Of a stretch of DNA of 64,000 nucleotides, positions 62,363-64,000 are shown in pieces. The stretch spans positions 186,001 to 250,000 of the forward strand of contig JABTBR010000001.1 of NCBI GenBank assembly GCA_013284265.1. The letters run 5' to 3'. The DNA comes from Oxalobacteraceae bacterium (GTDB lineage: Bacteria > Pseudomonadota > Gammaproteobacteria > Burkholderiales > Burkholderiaceae_D). Under the pieces are notes generated by a model. It was not told where the DNA came from. It worked only from the letters and a program-made list of their open reading frames with translations, and did not search any database. Position 1 is the stretch's first letter. Every line of letters begins with the position of its first letter. The position numbers and the translations under genes are program-made.

Positions 62363-63715
62363 ATGCGTATCCCGTCCCACCCGATCAAATCCACCGGCCA
62401 GCGCGCCGCCCCCATGCTGAGCGGCGTGCTGACAGCGTTGGCACTGCTGTTTGTCAGTGGCTGCGGAGGCGGAGGCGGTGGCGGGAGCGCGAACGCCCAG
62501 GCCGGCATCGTCAGTCCCGCCGCGCTGGAGATTACCGTGCCGCAGGAGATCCGTAATCCAGTCGGCGGCAGCGCGCCGGACAATCTGCCGGTGTCCAAAA
62601 TGAGCGAGGCGGCCATTATTGGCAACGGCATCATGGTGCGTTCCGCGTCGGCCTCGAGCACGGAGGTGGACAAGCGCATGGTGCGTCCGGGCACCCGCCT
62701 GACCGTGCTCGATCAGCAGGGTAAATTTGTCTCCACGGTCGACTATGGATTGACCCTGGCCGAGGGCTATGCCGGCGACTGGGCGATGCTGCCCGCGCCC
62801 GGCGGCATGACACTGGTGCAGCTGGAGAAGGGTTCGAAGCTGCTGCAGTTCGATGCGGCGGGCAAGCTGCTGAGCGACGTGAATGGCGTCAATCTCTATA
62901 CGCCGGAGCCGCCCGCGAAACTGCAGGCGTCGATCTACCAGAGCGCGGCGGCGCTCGATGGCAATGGCTTCTGGCTGGCCACCACCTATGTCTTCCCGCA
63001 GGAGGACGGCACCAAAATGTACCGGCTGGTGCTGACCAAGTTCGATATGGCGGGCAAGCCGCTGACGCCGACCGGGATACTGTGGAACTCGAACAAGGCG
63101 CTCACGCCGCGCCTGGCCGCCAGCGGCGGGGCGGTGCTGGTGGCCTGGAATGACAGCGGCTCGCCGATGCTGGCCAATTGGGCCAAGGGCGCGGGAGCGC
63201 CGGCGCTACGCACGGTGAACGCAATGGGGAACTTCCTCGACCTGCGTCCGGTGGCGCTCGATGACGCGGGCAAGATGGCCATCCTGTGGAGTTCCAAGGC
63301 GGCCAATACGGGCAATCTGACCGGGGTGCTGATGAATGAGAATGGTACGCCGGTGCTTCCCGCCGGCGTTAGCAGTTGGGCAGCGGAGTCGATGTCATCG
63401 ACCTGGGGCGGCGCGCGCCATGGCGCCAGCTTCGACATGCAGCGCCTGGGTGGCAAGCTGCTGGTAGCCGACCTGATCGCCGACTTGCCGCAGCCTGGGC
63501 AGCCGGCCAACGATATTTTCGTGCTGGCCGACTACCGCTGGACCGACGCGGCTTTGTCGACCATTGAGCCGAAGGTGCTGACATTCAAGCGTCCATCCGG
63601 CAGCAAGGTGTTGACCGGGGCGCCGGCGCTGCGCCAGCTGGTGTTCGCCAACCATTCGGTGCTGCTGATTGGCGACGATACGCATCTGGAAGGTGCCGTC
63701 GTGACGCGCCGCTAG
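62363..63715 (+). CDS. lipoprotein of unknown function
   Basis: A 450-residue protein with a lipoprotein signal (VLTALALLFVSGC, Gly-rich spacer GGGGGGGS). The rest is repeated beta-strand-like units (GTRLTVLDQQGKFVSTVDYGLTLAEGYAGDWAMLPAPGGMTLVQL, GNGFWLATTYVFPQEDGTKMYRLVLTKFDMAGKPLTPTGILWNS, GGAVLVAWNDSGSPMLANWAKG, LLVADLIADLPQPGQPANDIFVLADYRW), resembling a beta-propeller. ATG 62363 starts the signal peptide; the longer frame upstream overlaps the SenA-like gene and is discounted. Confidence 0.75.
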   Translation: MRIPSHPIKSTGQRAAPMLSGVLTALALLFVSGCGGGGGGGSANAQAGIVSPAALEITVPQEIRNPVGGSAPDNLPVSKMSEAAIIGNGIMVRSASASSTEVDKRMVRPGTRLTVLDQQGKFVSTVDYGLTLAEGYAGDWAMLPAPGGMTLVQLEKGSKLLQFDAAGKLLSDVNGVNLYTPEPPAKLQASIYQSAAALDGNGFWLATTYVFPQEDGTKMYRLVLTKFDMAGKPLTPTGILWNSNKALTPRLAASGGAVLVAWNDSGSPMLANWAKGAGAPALRTVNAMGNFLDLRPVALDDAGKMAILWSSKAANTGNLTGVLMNENGTPVLPAGVSSWAAESMSSTWGGARHGASFDMQRLGGKLLVADLIADLPQPGQPANDIFVLADYRWTDAALSTIEPKVLTFKRPSGSKVLTGAPALRQLVFANHSVLLIGDDTHLEGAVVTRR

Positions 63716-63752
63716 TTGTGGGGCCAACTGAGCGGGCCGTTGGCAGCGGCTT

Positions 63753-63820
63753 GAACCCACGGCAAAGAGCCGGGGTCTGACCCGCCGGGTCAGACCCCAG
63801 GGTTAAGCCGTAGGTTTTAA
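63753..63820. repeat. palindromic repeat, copy 7
   Basis: Begins GAACCCACGGCAAAGAGCC and ends GGGTTAAGCCGTAGGTTTTAA, with GGGGTCTGACCC / GGGTCAGACCCC inside. Lies between the lipoprotein gene and the convergent malic-enzyme-like gene. Confidence 0.86.
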
Positions 63821-63851
63821 ATTGCTGCTGGCGGCCCACCTGGTAAAAAAC

Positions 63852-64000
63852 TCAGATCAGCGACTGCGCGAGCGCGCCGAGCTGCTCGGAGTACGCCGCT
63901 TCATCGAGTTCCTTGCGTGCCACGCCGCTGCGGAAGGCTGCGGTGGCGATCTGCGGGGTGACGCCGCGCAGCAGGCGCGGGTCCAGCAGGCCAGGCACCA
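63852..64000 (-). CDS. C-terminal end of a probable malic enzyme
   Basis: The partial frame (49 codons visible, runs off the right edge) ends VPGLLDPRLLRGVTPQIATAAFRSGVARKELDEAAYSEQLGALAQSLI. The DPRLL...IATAA..SGVA pattern resembles the end of the malic domain in NADP-malic enzymes (MaeB class, malate to pyruvate + CO2). Only this end is present, so the assignment is tentative. Confidence 0.45.
   Translation of the reverse strand, partial: VPGLLDPRLLRGVTPQIATAAFRSGVARKELDEAAYSEQLGALAQSLI

Noticed and set aside
1-64000. tRNA, rRNA, prophage or insertion-sequence genes
   Set aside because: Looked for cloverleaf 3' CCA ends, rRNA-like conserved stretches, transposase and phage proteins; none seen by reading, although a tRNA scan cannot be run here.

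Overview
The window is about 64 kb of GC-rich, densely coded Gram-negative chromosome. It looks like a betaproteobacterium of the Oxalobacteraceae (Massilia/Duganella/Janthinobacterium type). The reasons are the long leuA with a Leu-codon leader, two PEP-CTERM proteins, a TonB-dependent receptor, many c-di-GMP proteins, an OlsB-type ornithine-lipid enzyme, and a dispersed palindromic repeat built on a GGGGTCTGACCC core (seven copies). I saw no rRNA, tRNA, CRISPR array, prophage or insertion sequence. Genus assignment is inference from protein character only.

Left part (1-16 kb). A pectate lyase runs off the left edge. It is followed by a GntR/UTRA regulator with a perfect operator palindrome and an eight-gene plus-strand cluster: AprA-like flavoprotein, small two-cluster ferredoxin, a SsuABC/TauABC-like transporter whose binding protein carries a NosL-like tail, a HEAT-repeat protein and a DUF971 protein. 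This looks like an uptake-plus-redox unit with its own accessory factors, substrate unknown. Then come a solute-binding protein, a TonB receptor coupled to a GH30-like lipoprotein that has lost both catalytic carboxylates, several small proteins, a GNAT enzyme, a PEP-CTERM protein and a SnoaL/DUF4440-like protein.

Middle (16-46 kb). An M16 peptidase pair (one catalytic, one not), an acyl-CoA thioesterase, a CHASE-PAS-GGDEF-EAL protein, a SpeE-like methyltransferase-fold protein, a membrane diguanylate cyclase with a degenerate GGAEF motif, and Ppx/GppA. Next is a three-gene signalling operon (periplasmic binding protein, hybrid histidine kinase, HD-GYP response regulator) in which the kinase appears to start at an AUU codon. 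Then a histone-H1-like Lys/Ala/Pro protein, OlsB-like acyltransferase, FdhD, an FdhF/YdeP-like molybdoenzyme, a MocR-type regulator, a J-like domain fused to a trypsin-like protease, an MFS exporter with a structured leader, a second PEP-CTERM protein, a VOC protein, and a DUF1348/TetR pair with its operator.

Right part (46-64 kb). A region rich in selenium and ergothioneine functions: a PhnD-family (putative selenate) ABC transporter operon divergent from egtD-egtB, and about 10 kb further on selD divergent from a SenA-like EgtB homologue in which two of the three iron-ligand histidines read as arginine. Between them lie an apolipoprotein N-acyltransferase paralogue, a chemoreceptor, leuA with a candidate leader peptide (not previously listed among obvious ORFs because it is 45 aa), and a beta/gamma-crystallin-glycine-zipper protein. 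The window ends with a lipoprotein and the C-terminal end of a probable malic enzyme.
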